Source: Symbiodinium natans (lineage: Eukaryota; Sar; Dinophyceae; Suessiales; Symbiodiniaceae). Taken from it: DNA of 45,000 bases. Each line of letters opens with the position of its first letter. Within the stretch, counting starts at the first letter, position 1. The notes under the pieces were generated by a model. The model saw only the letters and a program-made list of their open reading frames with translations. It was not told the origin of the DNA and made no database searches. The translations under genes and the position numbers were made by a program. Location of the stretch: NCBI GenBank assembly GCA_905221605.1, contig CAJNDS010002235.1, positions 1 to 45,000 of the forward strand, written 5' to 3'. Of this stretch, positions 1 through 9,510 are shown in pieces.

Positions 1-110
1 TTCGCCACGTAGTGCATGCCTCGATGCAGAAGGGGAGTGTATGTCAACTACTTTAGGGCCCCGCTTGCTTTATACCATTTAGGGTGTCAGGGTGCTAGGG
101 CGTTACGGTG

Positions 111-275
111 CCTAAACCCTATTTAGGGTGTTAGGGTTAAACCTAAACCCTAAACCCGAAACCCTAAACCCCAATCCCTAAATCCGAAATCCTAAACCCT
201 AAGCCCTAAACCCCAAACCCTCAAATCCTAAACCCTAAACCCTAAACCCTAAACCCTCCTAAACCCTCAACTAAA
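111..275. repeat. Interstitial telomere-type array, C strand, degenerate
   Basis: CCCTAAA units with many single-base variants (CCCGAAA, CCCCAAT, CCTCAAA). The first 110 bases before it are unique sequence with scattered half-units. The array sits at the edge of the window but is too degenerate, and too often interrupted downstream, to be a native chromosome end. Confidence 0.85.
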
Positions 276-297
276 CCTTAAGCTCGACGCCCTTTAG

Positions 298-378
298 GAA
301 ACCCTCGTCCTCGAGCACAAGCGGAGCGAGGCAATGAAGTTCATGGACGACTGGGCGCGTGTGCTCGGCGCGGAGCTA
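298..378 (+). other. Exon-like island (27 codons)
   Basis: Begins directly after TTTAG, so a telomere-type unit supplies the AG acceptor. It reads 27 codons without a stop, with a protein-like composition (LEHKRSEAMKF...DDWARVLGAEL). CCCTAAA arrays lie on both sides (111-275 and 384-413). No family is recognised. It could be an exon, an exon relic, or a chance open frame in GC-rich DNA; 81 bases is too short to decide. Confidence 0.3.
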
Positions 379-675
379 GATTACCCTAAACCCTAAACCC
401 TAAACCCTAAACCCAGATGGGTCATACCCGGTCAGAATCTCAAGGGTTTCGAACCCTAGTTGGCGGAGCTTGGGGTTACAGGTCAACCCTAATCCTAAAC
501 CCGAAACCCCAAAACCTCAAAGCAGCCCTACACCCTAAACCTTAAACCTTAAACCGCCAACTCTAATCACTAAACGCTCAATTTCAACTTTACACTTTAA
601 AATCTACACCCTGTCCCCCTGAAGTCAGAGCCTTGGAACTGAGACCCTCAACACAAGCCAGTGGGTGGGTTGCAG

Positions 676-1030
676 GGTTTAGGGTTTAGGGTTTGGGGTT
701 TAGGGTTTGGGGTGGGGTTCAGGGGTTAGGGTTTGGGGTCTCTAGGGTCGGGATACCCAGACACTCCACATCTAGTACAAGTTGCTCTGTGAGCAATCGC
801 CCCGAAGCATGGTCCATCTCCGGTCTTACAAGTACATGGTTCGGGCTTAGCACCCTTCAACGTTTCGGCATTGTAGCGTCCGAGCCTCAACCAAAACCCT
901 ATCAGTCGGTTCAGGGTTCAGGGTTCAGGGTTCAGGGTTCAGGGTTCAGGGTTTAGGGTTCAGGGTTCAGGGTTCAGGGTTTAGGGTTCAGGGTTCAGGG
1001 TTCAGGGTTTAGGGTTTAGGGTTTGGGGTG
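676..1030. repeat. Telomere-type arrays, G strand, with TTCAGGG variant block
   Basis: 676-745 is TTTAGGG with TTTGGGG variants. 905-1030 is dominated by TTCAGGG, with occasional TTTAGGG units. The clustering of one variant suggests local amplification rather than random decay. The 745-905 stretch between them is unique, with no convincing gene. Confidence 0.85.
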
Positions 1031-1117
1031 AAGCCATAAACCCTCAGACAAAAGCCTGGCAGCCATGGTTGCTGAACGAGGGACCCTGCATGGCCAAGCT
1101 CCAAGCCCCACCCCCCC

Positions 1118-1345
1118 GACCTGCAATATGACGCGCTTCCTTCCCCGCCCACCCCCCCCCCCCACCCCCCAGAGCCGCAGGAAAGTCCCCTATCCCGACC
1201 CGCAGGAAAGTCTTCTATATGCCAGCTTCCTTCACCCCCCCCCCCCCCCACCCGCCCCGACCTGAAGGAAAGTCCCCTTAATGACCCGCTTCCTTCCCCC
1301 CCCCACCCCCCCGACCCGCAGGAAAGTCCCCTATATGCGCCTAGG
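1118..1345. repeat. Tandem repeat, about 54-61 bp, with poly-C blocks
   Basis: Three to four units share CGACC[CT]GCAGGAAAGTCCCCT followed by a CGCTTCCTTC box and a run of Cs. Unit starts are near 1118, 1197, 1258 and 1311. Proline- or glycine-rich frames here are products of the repeat and not genes. The repeat abuts the broken gene fragment immediately to its right. Confidence 0.75.
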
Positions 1346-1759
1346 TAGCGTCGGCGGGTTGGCGAGGTGATGTGCAAGTTGGTGGCATACGTGCGGTTGC
1401 CAAACAGGGGGGCCTGATGTTCTGACCTGTAAGTGGAGCCCTGAAATGTCGACAAACAGATGCTCATCCTCTTGCAGTGCTTCGTTTATTCCAGGGTAGT
1501 ACACTGACGCATCATCAGCCCCCTCATATTTCCGGAAGTGGCATACTGTTGCTCGTGGATCGCGAGCAGGCATATGCCCCAACCCAGCTCCTCTGCTTGC
1601 ACCGCGAGGTACCTGATCGAGGAACTTCCGCAAACATGCAGACATCTGCGGTGGGCTGAGGTAGGACCACCTGTAAAATGCCGTCCAGCTCGTCTTCCAG
1701 CGTCTCACGAAGTGCAATGGCAATGGTGTGCGCCGAGGCGCGCTCCCGGATTTCAACCA
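1345..1759 (-). pseudogene. Gene fragment with two phase-matched exons, unidentified
   Basis: The first exon, 1759-1613, reads VEIRERASAHTIAIALRETL and on to CMFAEVPRS, ending TCA G|GTACC. A 67-nt intron (1612-1546, GT to CAACAG) follows. The second exon, 1545-1427, begins with the two bases that complete that codon and runs 39 codons (CHFRKYEGADDASVYY, PGINEALQEDEHLF). After this the best frame shifts by one: APLFGNRTYATNLHITSP reads on to about 1345, where it runs into the C-rich tandem repeat. The shift and the abrupt truncation suggest a relic, although a sequencing indel is possible. No protein family is recognised. Confidence 0.5.
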
Positions 1760-1888
1760 CTGCATGCAGAGGGATCCTGTGTAGCCGAAGCTTGCAGTGA
1801 GCAGCTCTAGTCCTTTTATGCCTCCCAGGAACGACTGACGCGAGGCTCCAGGGCCCTCTCCCCCCAAAATAGCCCCCCCAAATAGTAG

Positions 1889-1933
1889 AGTTTAGGGTTT
1901 AGGGTTTAGGGTTTAGGTTTTAGGGTTTAGGGA
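1889..1933. repeat. Telomere-type array, G strand
   Basis: About six TTTAGGG units just left of the gene-poor stretch 1972-2400. That stretch holds only unique sequence with scattered CCCTAAA half-units; no gene is seen in it. Confidence 0.85.
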
Positions 1934-1971
1934 GGATTGGACCCCAATAAGGGACCCCAAAATTCGGAAGC
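1934..1971. repeat. Partial copy of dispersed repeat G
   Basis: GGACCCCAATAAGGGACCCC followed by an ATTCGGAA box matches the right half of the copies at 13475-13552 and 21323-21415. Only the right half is present. Confidence 0.5.
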
Positions 1972-2408
1972 TCCATATTTGCCTTCAAGACACTGGGATA
2001 AGTCGCAGCATCGCATGTAGGACTGGCTGAGACTTGGTCTTGGGGTGAGGGAATGCAAAACCCGAAATCATGCAAAACAAAATTCAACAGACCGACAGCG
2101 TGAACCGCACGACGTAACCACATCCGGACAGTTTCTGGACCCTAAACCTCTTATAAAGCCACGCTGTAACATCCTGTGAGCGCTACTCACCCCCTAACCT
2201 CTGAACGAGCACCTCAAACACAGAACCCTATGAGCCACTACAGTCCCACACAGTGCCATGAGCCCTTGTGAACCCCCAAAGCCGGAATGATCCCCAAAGC
2301 GCTCTCATCACAAATAGAGACCCAAGAGCCCGGACACCAGGACCCTACCCTTAGAAACGTCTAAAACAAACGCCTGATGCACCCTATACCGTAAAGCCAG
2401 TCGCTGAT

Positions 2409-2585
2409 CCTCAACCCCAAGCCCCAAACCCTAAACCCCAAACCCTAAACCCTAAACCCCAAGCCCTAAACCCTAAAAGCCCTAAACCCTAAACCCCAAG
2501 CCCTAAACCCTAAAAGCCCTAAACCCTAAACCCCAAACCATGAACCCTAAACCCTAAACCCTAAACCCCAAACCCCAAACCATGA
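2409..2585. repeat. Telomere-type array, C strand
   Basis: CCCTAAA units mixed with CCCCAAA and a repeated higher-order segment (CCCCAAGCCCTAAACCCTAA present twice around 2455-2540). This shows that block duplication occurred inside the array. Confidence 0.85.
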
Positions 2586-2683
2586 AGACCACCCCCGAGG
2601 AGTGCACTGTGAGGCGTCGGTTTCGCCAAAGGTCCGAAGCCGGGATCTTGCACTGGCCCCGGACCACCTCCAGGGAGGATTAG
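2582..2683 (+). other. Exon-like island between C- and G-strand arrays
   Basis: ATG followed by 33 codons (MKTTPEECTVRRRFRQRS...) to a TAG. It is bounded by CCCTAAA on the left and by TTTAGGG from 2704 on the right. The composition is protein-like, but no family is recognised and no other support is available. Confidence 0.25.
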
Positions 2684-2703
2684 GGAGCTTGTAAGGGCTT
2701 AGG

Positions 2704-2745
2704 GGTTTAGGGCTTAGGGTTTAGGGTTTAGGGTTTAGGGAGGCT
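2704..2745. repeat. Telomere-type array, G strand
   Basis: TTTAGGG units closing the 2409-2745 C-array/island/G-array unit. Confidence 0.8.
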
Positions 2746-2827
2746 CAAGGCAAGGAATATTTTGAGTCATCGGAGATCTGGAATGCGGGCTTCGGGTGGG
2801 GCTTCACCCACCCACCCCCCAAGCCCA

Positions 2828-2945
2828 GACCCCTGGGAGAATCCGAAAAAAGTAGATCCACTGAAGGGTGTAGGGTTTAGGGTTTAGGAGAAAGACCCAA
2901 TAGTAGTAGTTTGGGGGTTCTACTTTCTAGATCCTCCCAAGGGTC
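2828..2945. repeat. Foldback repeat family D, copy 1
   Basis: The left end GACCCCTGGGAGAATCC and the right end GATCCTCCCAAGGGTC are imperfect inverted repeats. Copies at 25203-25313 and 26861-26932 share the ends. The centre here carries a short telomere-type stretch. It resembles a non-autonomous MITE with no coding capacity. Confidence 0.65.
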
Positions 2946-3262
2946 ACTCGAAGTTTTCAAAGCTCTAAGCCCTACCACAACTCGAAACCTTCCAAGGGTT
3001 TAGGGCTTGGGGTGGGGGGCTTACGCCCTAAAACCTAAACCCTAAAACCCGAAAACCCTGAAATCCTAAAACCTTAAAACCCAAGAAGCCATGAAGCCCT
3101 CAAGCCCTGAAGCCCTCAACCCTAAAACCCCAAGCGCCCCAAAGCCCTCAACCCTAAAGCCGCAAACCCTCAAACCCTTTCAGCCCTAATCGGGCCTGAA
3201 AGGCCCTATAAACCCTATAAGCCCCCCTAAAGGCCCCTGAAAGGCCCTAGAAGGCCTTGCTC

Positions 3263-3455
3263 AAACCCTAAACCCTAAACCCTAAACCCTAAACCCTAAA
3301 CCCTAAACCCTAAACCCTAAACCCTGATCTGAGAGAGACCGCTTCCAGGAGCTGGCCCAGGAAGCGGAGCAGAAGAGGCTTCCCGGCCTCAGGGCTCCAG
3401 GGTTTAAAGAGGCTTTAGGGTTTAGGGTTTAGGGTTTAGGGTTTAGGGTTTAGAG
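3263..3455. repeat. C-array / island / G-array unit
   Basis: CCCTAAA (about nine units, 3263-3325), then an 88-bp island, then TTTAGGG (3414-3455). Inside the island, 3331-3399 on the plus strand reads ERDRFQELAQEAEQKRLPGL, a charged helical-looking segment. This is one of the clearest examples of two telomere-type arrays pointing outward from unique DNA. Confidence 0.7.
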
Positions 3456-3710
3456 TTTAGGGTATAGGAGTCGAAAGCTCAGAGCTTAGGGTGTAGGGTG
3501 GAGGGTTTTCGGGTTTGAGGGGTTAGGGTTTGTATGGGGTTGAGGGTTTTTCTGGCAGGTTTGTTTCTGGTTTAGGGAGGTACACGGCTGATAACCTATG
3601 TTGATCGAGGCACAGTCCAGAAATGTCGCAAGCGATGACCGGTAAGCCATGCAAAGCTAGCACGCTTCTCGCCATCACAAGGGGCTTGATAGCGCGTAAA
3701 CTTTAACAGG

Positions 3711-3719
3711 CAAGAGAGG

Positions 3720-3750
<31 letters not shown>
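3711..3750. repeat. GA microsatellite
   Basis: An AG dinucleotide run with a few interruptions. The surrounding 3470-4380 is unique, with short TTTAGGG patches at 3847-3880. The 63-codon frame at 4007-4198 runs into telomere-type sequence and is not convincing. Confidence 0.8.
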
Positions 3751-4388
3751 TACCAACCCTAAAGCATCCTAACGCCCTGCAGATCTACGCCATAAGCCCT
3801 GTGCCCCATAGACATCAACAAGGCCATACCTGGATGAACCGGTTTGCCCTTTAGGGTTTAGGGTTTAGGCTTTAGGGTTTAACGGTTTTAATACCTAAGC
3901 TTTCCCTGTGGGTTTCTCTGTGTGTGGATCCACTTGCAAGCCATGCCCCAATCTAACCGACTAGTGTTTAGGTTAGTAATTAGGAGGGTCTAGGGTTTAC
4001 GGTGCAATGAGTCTGCAAGTTTTGGGGTTCGGGTGGGTTAAGGAGAGTCTCGCAGTGGTAGCTTGCGAGCCAGTGGCTAGAACGCTGCTGGAAAAAGCCA
4101 GGATGTCCATGACCTGCAGGGAAACTGGCGAAAGTCAGGGCTTCCAGCGCGAGTTGTCTAAGGTCCGAATTTTGGGGTTCAGAGGTTTGGGAGCCTGATT
4201 TTGGGGGTTAGGGATTCAGAACATTACAGGTGAAATCACCCGACTCTTCACATTTTGGGACACGCTTCGTGCTGTAGAAGTATCCGGGCACTCAAGGCCA
4301 AATCCTTGAGTGTCTCCAGCCCACACGGGAACACAGGCAACTTCATCTCGTGCCCCGTTGCAGCTCCAAACTACCCCAAGGAGTAGCC

Positions 4389-4612
4389 GCTAAACCCTAA
4401 ACCCTAAACCCTAAACCCTAAACCCTAAAACCTAAACCCTAAACCCTAAACCCTGAGTAGCCCAGGTCTGTTTGGGGTTAGGGCAGCTTGAGGCTTAGAG
4501 TTCCCTGCCCCTGCAACAAAACCACAAAGCACCCCAACGCCGAAGTCATCCTAAACCCTAAACCCTAAAACCTAAACCCTAAACCCTAAACCCTAAACCC
4601 TAAATCCTAAGC
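4389..4612. repeat. Two telomere-type arrays, C strand
   Basis: CCCTAAA at 4389-4455 and 4552-4612, separated by about 95 bp of unique DNA. The following 4615-4830 has no recognisable gene. Confidence 0.85.
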
Positions 4613-4877
4613 CCTAAGCTTGACCTTCAACCGTAAACCCTGCGCACCCTAGAAGTCCTAAACCCTCCTAAAAATCTGGTCCGAAAGCCCGATAAGCCCT
4701 GCACCGTCTAAGCCCGAATATAGGGGGCCTTCATAAATAGAATAGGCCTTTGGGGGTAATTATAGTAGTATAATGATTTTATAGGGACCACGAGGGACTA
4801 CTTGCAGTATTCATTCCCCTAAATACCCCAAACCCTCAACTCTAAACCCTAGACCCTCAACCCTCAACCCTAAACAC

Positions 4878-5091
4878 TAAACCCTAAACCCTAAACCCTA
4901 ACTTTGGAAACCCTAAGATACCCCACCAGGGAACCCTAACCCCTAAACCCGAAACCCGAAACCCTAAGGAAGCCGCAGCGCGCTGTGCTCTGGCTGCTAC
5001 CCAGCAGCACGGCAGAAGGCCGCACAGCTGCAGGAGCGCTTCAGGCTCAAGCCTGTGGGTTTAGGGTTTAGGGTTTAGGGTTTAGGGTATG
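4878..5091. repeat. C-array / island / G-array unit
   Basis: CCCTAAA-like DNA (4878-4966), an island of about 90 bp, then TTTAGGG (5057-5091). The island on the plus strand reads RQKAAQLQERFRLKP before running into GGTTTAGGG; a second frame is also open, so the coding frame is ambiguous. Confidence 0.6.
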
Positions 5092-5450
5092 CTGAACTTG
5101 GTACCCTAGCAAACAATAGTATGTTAGCTGCTTCTTAGAAAATCATAGTGTCCAAAAATAAAAGGTATTCCCAAGTATCCCTAAGTTTAGGGTTATATAG
5201 GGTTTAGGCTTAAGCGACTTTGGATGTTCAGGGTAGGTAGGTGCTGTGCGGGGGTTCTTGGGCTTGTGACCTCGCGCGCAGCGCTGCGTCAGACTTTGGG
5301 GCGTTGGGTGGATTCAGCTTTTCCCGGGCTCCTATAGGGTTTAGGGTCTAGATGTATACGGCTTAAGGATACAGGGGCTACAAGTTACACGGGTTCAGGG
5401 TTTAGGGTATGTAGGGGTTCAGGGAATGCTTCAGATGATGACATACCGCC

Positions 5451-5560
5451 CCAGAGGGTCCATTTGCATTACTATTATGGAATTAGGTACCCACAAACCA
5501 TACTAAATAGGGTTTTGGGGTACCTAATTGTATAATGGTAATACCATTGGACCCTCTGGG
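5451..5560. repeat. Foldback repeat family A, copy 1
   Basis: A near-palindrome of about 110 bp. The left arm CCAGAGGGTCCATTTGCATT pairs with the right arm ending GGACCCTCTGG; inner GGTACC boxes also pair. It is non-coding and MITE-like. The second copy is at 6483-6589. Confidence 0.75.
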
Positions 5561-5627
5561 CGCCTGTCGGCTTTGGTAACGCACGCGGCTTGTGGATCTC
5601 CTCTGGATCATGGCCTTGCGCCTATCT

Positions 5628-5840
5628 TGGAGGTTCATGGTACTTGTTAACCAATTGCAACTGTACTTATAGCCCGCTTCTAAGACCCTTAAGTATGGAC
5701 ATAACTATAGTTATAAGTACAGTTATAATTAATTAATAATAACTGTACTTATAACCCACTTCTAGGCCCCTTAAGTATGGTTATAAGTATAGTTATAAGT
5801 ACAGTTATACCTGGTTAATAAGTACCATGAACCTCCAAGT
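5628..5840. repeat. Foldback repeat family B, copy 1 (longest)
   Basis: The terminal inverted repeat of about 27 bp starts CTTGGAGGTTCATGGTACTT and ends AAGTACCATGAACCTCCAAG. The interior contains two diverged copies of an AACTGTACTTATA segment. Relatives are at 12504-12618, 16995-17131 and 18455-18614, with half copies near 6591-6640 and 10937-11075. Confidence 0.75.
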
Positions 5841-5912
5841 AAGCGATCCTGCAGCAGGCTTCGAGTTCGCCTCTGAGGCATGGGGCTTCATGTCGTAGGG
5901 CACCCAAGCCCA

Positions 5913-6160
5913 GGGTTTAGGGTTTAGGGTTTAGGGTTTAAGGTTTAGGGTTTAGGGTTTAGGGTTTAGGGTTTAGGGTTATATAGGTCTTCAAGCAACA
6001 GCCCGGTGCTCCGCGGACAGCCCATGTTTGATAGTCCCCTAAACCCTAAACCCTAAACCCTAAACCCTAAACCCTAAACCCTAAACCCTAAACCCTAAAC
6101 CCTAAACCCTAAACCCTAAACCCTAAACCCTAAACCCTAAACCCTAAAACACAAACCCTA
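5913..6160. repeat. G-array then C-array, converging
   Basis: TTTAGGG (5913-5979), a 57-bp spacer, then about 16 clean CCCTAAA units (6037-6160). This order is the reverse of the C-island-G units and has the polarity of fused chromosome ends. Confidence 0.85.
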
Positions 6161-6482
6161 AACCCTACATCACGGTGCACATGCTCAGTTCGGCTGCTTC
6201 TGTCGGGCTTAGGGTGCTTAGGGATTAGGGTGCTAATTTGGTTTCGGGTTTAGGGTGTTTAGGGCGTGTATGCGGGGTGTTTAGGGTGCTTTTGCTTTGT
6301 GGCTTAGGGCTGGATGTCGGGACACTGGGCTTAAATAGAATCTGCGGAGAGTAAAATGAGGCTTTCGGCTCGCAGGGCGAGTTTAGGGTTCAGGGTTTAG
6401 GGTTTAGGGTTCAGGGTTTAGGGTACTTGAAGGTTCCGGGCTGGTCTTCGGAAGGGTTCGAAGTGCCCCAAAGAAGCTTATT

Positions 6483-6589
6483 CAGAGGGTCCATTTGCAT
6501 TACAATTCTGGAATTAGGTACCCAAAACCATACTAAATAGGGTTTTGGGGTCCCTAATTCCATAATGGAAATACAAATGGACCCTCCGG
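6483..6589. repeat. Foldback repeat family A, copy 2
   Basis: The same arms and centre (ACCATACTAAATAGGGTTTT) as the copy at 5451. The two copies differ by scattered substitutions, so they are separate insertions of a dispersed element rather than a recent duplication. Confidence 0.75.
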
Positions 6590-6894
6590 GTTAAGTACCA
6601 GTGGATGTATCAAGTCGAAGTACCCATACACCTCCAAGTGTCGGCCGCCCGATACAAAGTCCACCACCCAGAGCCAAAAGCCAGCTGACTTAGGTAAAAA
6701 GGCTTCCGCTCGCCTACGCCCTAACCTCTAAACTCTAAACCACAAACCTAGAACTGTGCGAAACGCACGAGCTCCAGCGCTGGGGTTGTTTCTGATGTTG
6801 GGGTTGGGCATATAGGGTTTAGGTTTTGGGCTGCATGTGTTTGTGAACTCGGAACTGCGGTGGATCGTAAACCCTAAATCCTCAACTCCAAGTC

Positions 6895-7110
6895 CTAAAC
6901 CCTAAACCCTAAACCCTGAACCCTGAACCCTAAACCCTAAACCCTACACCCTAATCCCAAAATCCCAAGCCCTTCAAAGCCATGCCAGCACCACGCATGA
7001 GCCAGGGCAGTAGCTCCGCGCGAAGGAGCTCGGCCTCGAGATGCAAGGGGCAAAGATGCCCAGAAGCAGGGTTTAGGGTTTAGGGTTTGGGGTTTGGGGT
7101 TTAGGGCTTA
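6895..7110. repeat. C-array / island / G-array unit
   Basis: CCCTAAA (6895-6955), an island of about 115 bp, then TTTAGGG (7069-7110). From about 7015 the plus strand reads AKELGLEMQGAKMPRSR straight into GGTTTAGGG. The stretch 6600-6890 is unique, with half of a family B foldback at 6591-6640. Confidence 0.6.
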
Positions 7111-7351
7111 GACTTGCAATTGTAGGGGGGAAGGAAGGTGATATCTTGAGATTTGAGGAGATTCGTAGTGCCCCCAAACAAGTTGAAGAAGACCTCCTCA
7201 ACACCTGGGTTGGGGATTCGGGTGAGAGTTTCGACTCTCTGAAGCCAAAAAATGGCCCGAAACCCAAATGAATCTCTGTGCCCTGTGCCCTAAACCGTAA
7301 ACCCTAAACCCTAAACCCTACACTCTAAACCCTAAAACCCTAAACTCACTG

Positions 7352-7460
7352 GATGGCCCCTGGAACCCTCTGAAAAATCTTCCTGCATATGATCCTCTTC
7401 AGCCAAATAAGGGGAAAATACAAAATGTCCGAAGCGCCGACATAGTTTCTTGGTAGCCCA
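7352..7460. repeat. Dispersed repeat family I, copy 1
   Basis: GGATGGCCC, then CCTCTGAAAAA, then a GGGGAAAATA box, matching 32039-32205 and 34579-34737. A conserved CTTGGTAGCCCAGT motif at its right end also occurs near 36095. Confidence 0.55.
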
Positions 7461-7478
7461 GTAACCATACAAAAATAA

Positions 7479-7565
7479 GGGTTTAGGGTTTAGGGCCAGT
7501 TTAGTAGGGTTTAGGGTCTAGGGTTTAGGGTTTAGGGCACAAGGGTTTAGGGTTTAGGGTTTAAG
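7479..7565. repeat. Telomere-type array, G strand, interrupted
   Basis: Several short TTTAGGG runs separated by 10-20 bases. Confidence 0.8.
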
Positions 7566-7599
7566 GCCCCGAAAGCCCTAAGCCCGACTGCATGCCCAG

Positions 7600-7692
7600 C
7601 GGCCGCCACAGGCTCGGGCGCCGTGCGCGCCAAAAGCTGCAGAAGCTGCTCCAGGAGCTCCAAACAGATGACCTAGCGCCCGATCTTGAGCG
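7600..7692 (+). other. Exon-like island with AG and GT borders
   Basis: After CCCAG the sequence reads 30 codons (RHRLGRRARQKLQKLLQELQ, then TDDLAPDLER) and ends GAG CG|GTTTAGGG, so the following telomere-type array (7693-7760) supplies the GT donor. The leftover two bases pair with a one-base start at the next island (9099). The segment is basic, coiled-coil-like and unidentified. Confidence 0.4.
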
Positions 7693-8382
7693 GTTTAGGG
7701 TTTGGGGTTTAGGGTTTAGGGTTTCGGGTTTAATTAGGGTTTAGGGTTTGGGGTTTAGGGTAATTAAGCCTGCGTGGGTGTGGTGTTTGGGTTGGGATGT
7801 TCCCCCTTATACTAACTGCTCCTTAAAAGGGATTACAAATCCCCATGAAGGACTGTGAGTTTCAGGGGAAAATCCCAATTTTTGGGGTCAAAGGTGCATG
7901 GGAAACGGGTTACAGTAAGCTCCAAAAAGTTGGGACATCCTAAGCCCTATACCCAAAAGGTATACTAAAGGAGATCCCAGCTCTAATCATCTATAACCAT
8001 GTTCCAACTTTCTGGATTTACTGTAACTAGTTACCGAAACCCTCCTAGCGACCTATGAACATCCAAGGAGGATCTTAAGGTTTCGGTGATTTCTGGTTTG
8101 TCTCTGGGCATGGGATGGCCTAGGAATTCAAGACTCAGAAATTCCTTGGGCATTGGACACTGCTGGGCATCCTAGTGTTATTGTGCCTAAACCCCTAAAC
8201 TCTACACCCCAAGCCGCAAATTCCTAAGTCTTAAACCCCAACCCCTAAGCCCTTAACCCCAACCCCTAAGCCTTCCAACCCCCTAAAAACCAACCCCTAA
8301 ACCCCTAAACCCTAAGGGGGAAGGAGGGTTTAGGGTTTAGGGTTTAGGATTTAGGGTTCATGGTTTTTGGTTTAGTGTTTAG

Positions 8383-8531
8383 GGTACGCGTCCGGCTCCG
8401 GCCCGGCCGCCGTCTTCTATCTCTTCTTCGCAAGCTCTCCACCGGAATGGGCGATGGGCAGACCATCGCTGTTTGGCAGCATGATTGATGGCGAGTGCCG
8501 ATTCGGGCAAGCAGAAAATGATATGAAGATG
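8383..8531 (+). other. Exon-like island with consensus GTGAGT donor
   Basis: It follows TTTAG at the end of a telomere-type array and reads 49 open codons (YASGSGPAAVFYLFFASSPP, EWAMGRPSLFGSMIDGECRF, GQAENDMKM), ending ATG|GTGAGT. The acceptor from a telomere-type unit and the textbook donor make this one of the best exon candidates in the left part. The protein family is not recognised. Confidence 0.45.
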
Positions 8532-8700
8532 GTGAGTGAGCTGTGGTTGCTTCTCTCACTTCTGGGGTTTGCATGCCCCCAGTGAAGCAAAACCAACATG
8601 CTTAGAGCGAAAAACCAAGCGGGAAGCTCGGCTGAAGAACAAAAATATTTTATCTTGCGCGAACCAAGCCTACGCGATTAGGGCTTAAAGTCTTCCTGGA

Positions 8701-8745
8701 GACCCTAAACCCTAAAGGCCCTAAACCCTAAACCCTAAACTAACA
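8701..8745. repeat. Telomere-type array, C strand
   Basis: A short CCCTAAA run. The 7765-8200 and 8745-9030 stretches are unique, AT-richer DNA where I see no gene. Confidence 0.7.
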
Positions 8746-9036
8746 AGACTTCGGGTTCAGGGTGAAGCGTTTTGGGTTTCGGGTATAAACCCTATAGAAA
8801 TCCCAATTACTCATCTGCCCTAAATTGAACCTTTAACACTAGACTCTATAAACCCTAACACCCTAAATCCAATAAACCCAAAAACGCCTTACACCTGAAA
8901 ACCCAAACGCTGAATTTGAAGCTTGTCCCCCCAAACTTTTTTGGGCGTTAGGAACCCTGGCATGGCCCTAACCTGGTGGTTCTTCACTGTTAACTAAGGA
9001 CTCCGGAGACTAATTACTTGGTATCGGTTCAGGGTA

Positions 9037-9095
9037 TAGGGTTTAGGGTTTACAGGGTTTAGGGTGTAGGGTTTAGGGCTTAGGGTTTAGGGTTC
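9037..9095. repeat. Telomere-type array, G strand
   Basis: TTTAGGG units with a GTGTAGGG variant, ending in TTCTAG, which borders the next exon-like island. Confidence 0.8.
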
Positions 9096-9098
9096 TAG

Positions 9099-9207
9099 CG
9101 GAAGCCTCGTCTCGATCGGCAGCCGCTCGAACACCCAGTATCCTGAGGCGGCCGTCGAGTTGAAGGAAATCCGGGGGGAGACGGGAGCCCTGGAGCTGCG
9201 GCTACAC
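9099..9207 (+). other. Exon-like island with phase-compatible neighbours
   Basis: After TTCTAG one base completes the codon left open at 7692. Then 36 codons follow (GSLVSIGSRSNTQYPEAAVE, then LKEIRGETGALELRLH), ending CAC|GTGTAGGG, again with GT from telomere-type DNA. It ends in phase 0 and the next island begins in phase 0. No family is recognised. Confidence 0.4.
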
Positions 9208-9292
9208 GTGTAGGGTTTAGGGTTTAGGGTTCAGGGTTCAGGGTTTAGGGTTTAGGGTTTAGTGTTTTTAGCATTTGGGGTTTAGGGGTTAG

Positions 9293-9424
9293 GACCGCAA
9301 GTTCCGGAGGCGAGGGGGAGCTCAGGGACCCTTTGGCCGCCTAAACCCTAAGAGAAAATCCTGGGAGCCGAGGGACATGGTGGCCAACAGGGTCGTGCTG
9401 GACAACTCGAGGGCGCCTGGCTGC
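9293..9424 (+). other. Exon-like island, third in a chain
   Basis: It begins after GGGGTTAG in phase 0 and stays open for 44 codons (DRKFRRRGGAQGPFGRL... and SWEPRDMVANRVVLDNSRAP). A CCTAAACCCTAAGAG stretch in the middle is read through in frame, so a telomere-type remnant may have become coding. The right border falls in a 19-bp direct repeat. Confidence 0.4.
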
Positions 9425-9510
9425 GGAGTTCAGGGTTCGGGTTTCGGGTTTCGGGTTTAGGGTTTAGGAGTTTAGGGTTTGTGGGGTTTAGGAGGGCGCG
9501 TGGCTGCGGA
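9409..9510. repeat. Telomere-type array flanked by 19-bp direct repeats
   Basis: GAGGGCGCCTGGCTGCGGA (9409-9427) recurs with one mismatch at 9492-9510. The 64 bases between them are degenerate TTTAGGG/TTTCGGG units. The duplication copies the end of the adjacent coding-like island. Confidence 0.7.

Noticed and set aside
1-280. True chromosome end at the left edge
   Set aside because: Units are degenerate and interrupted, and the same type of array recurs dozens of times in both orientations inside the window.
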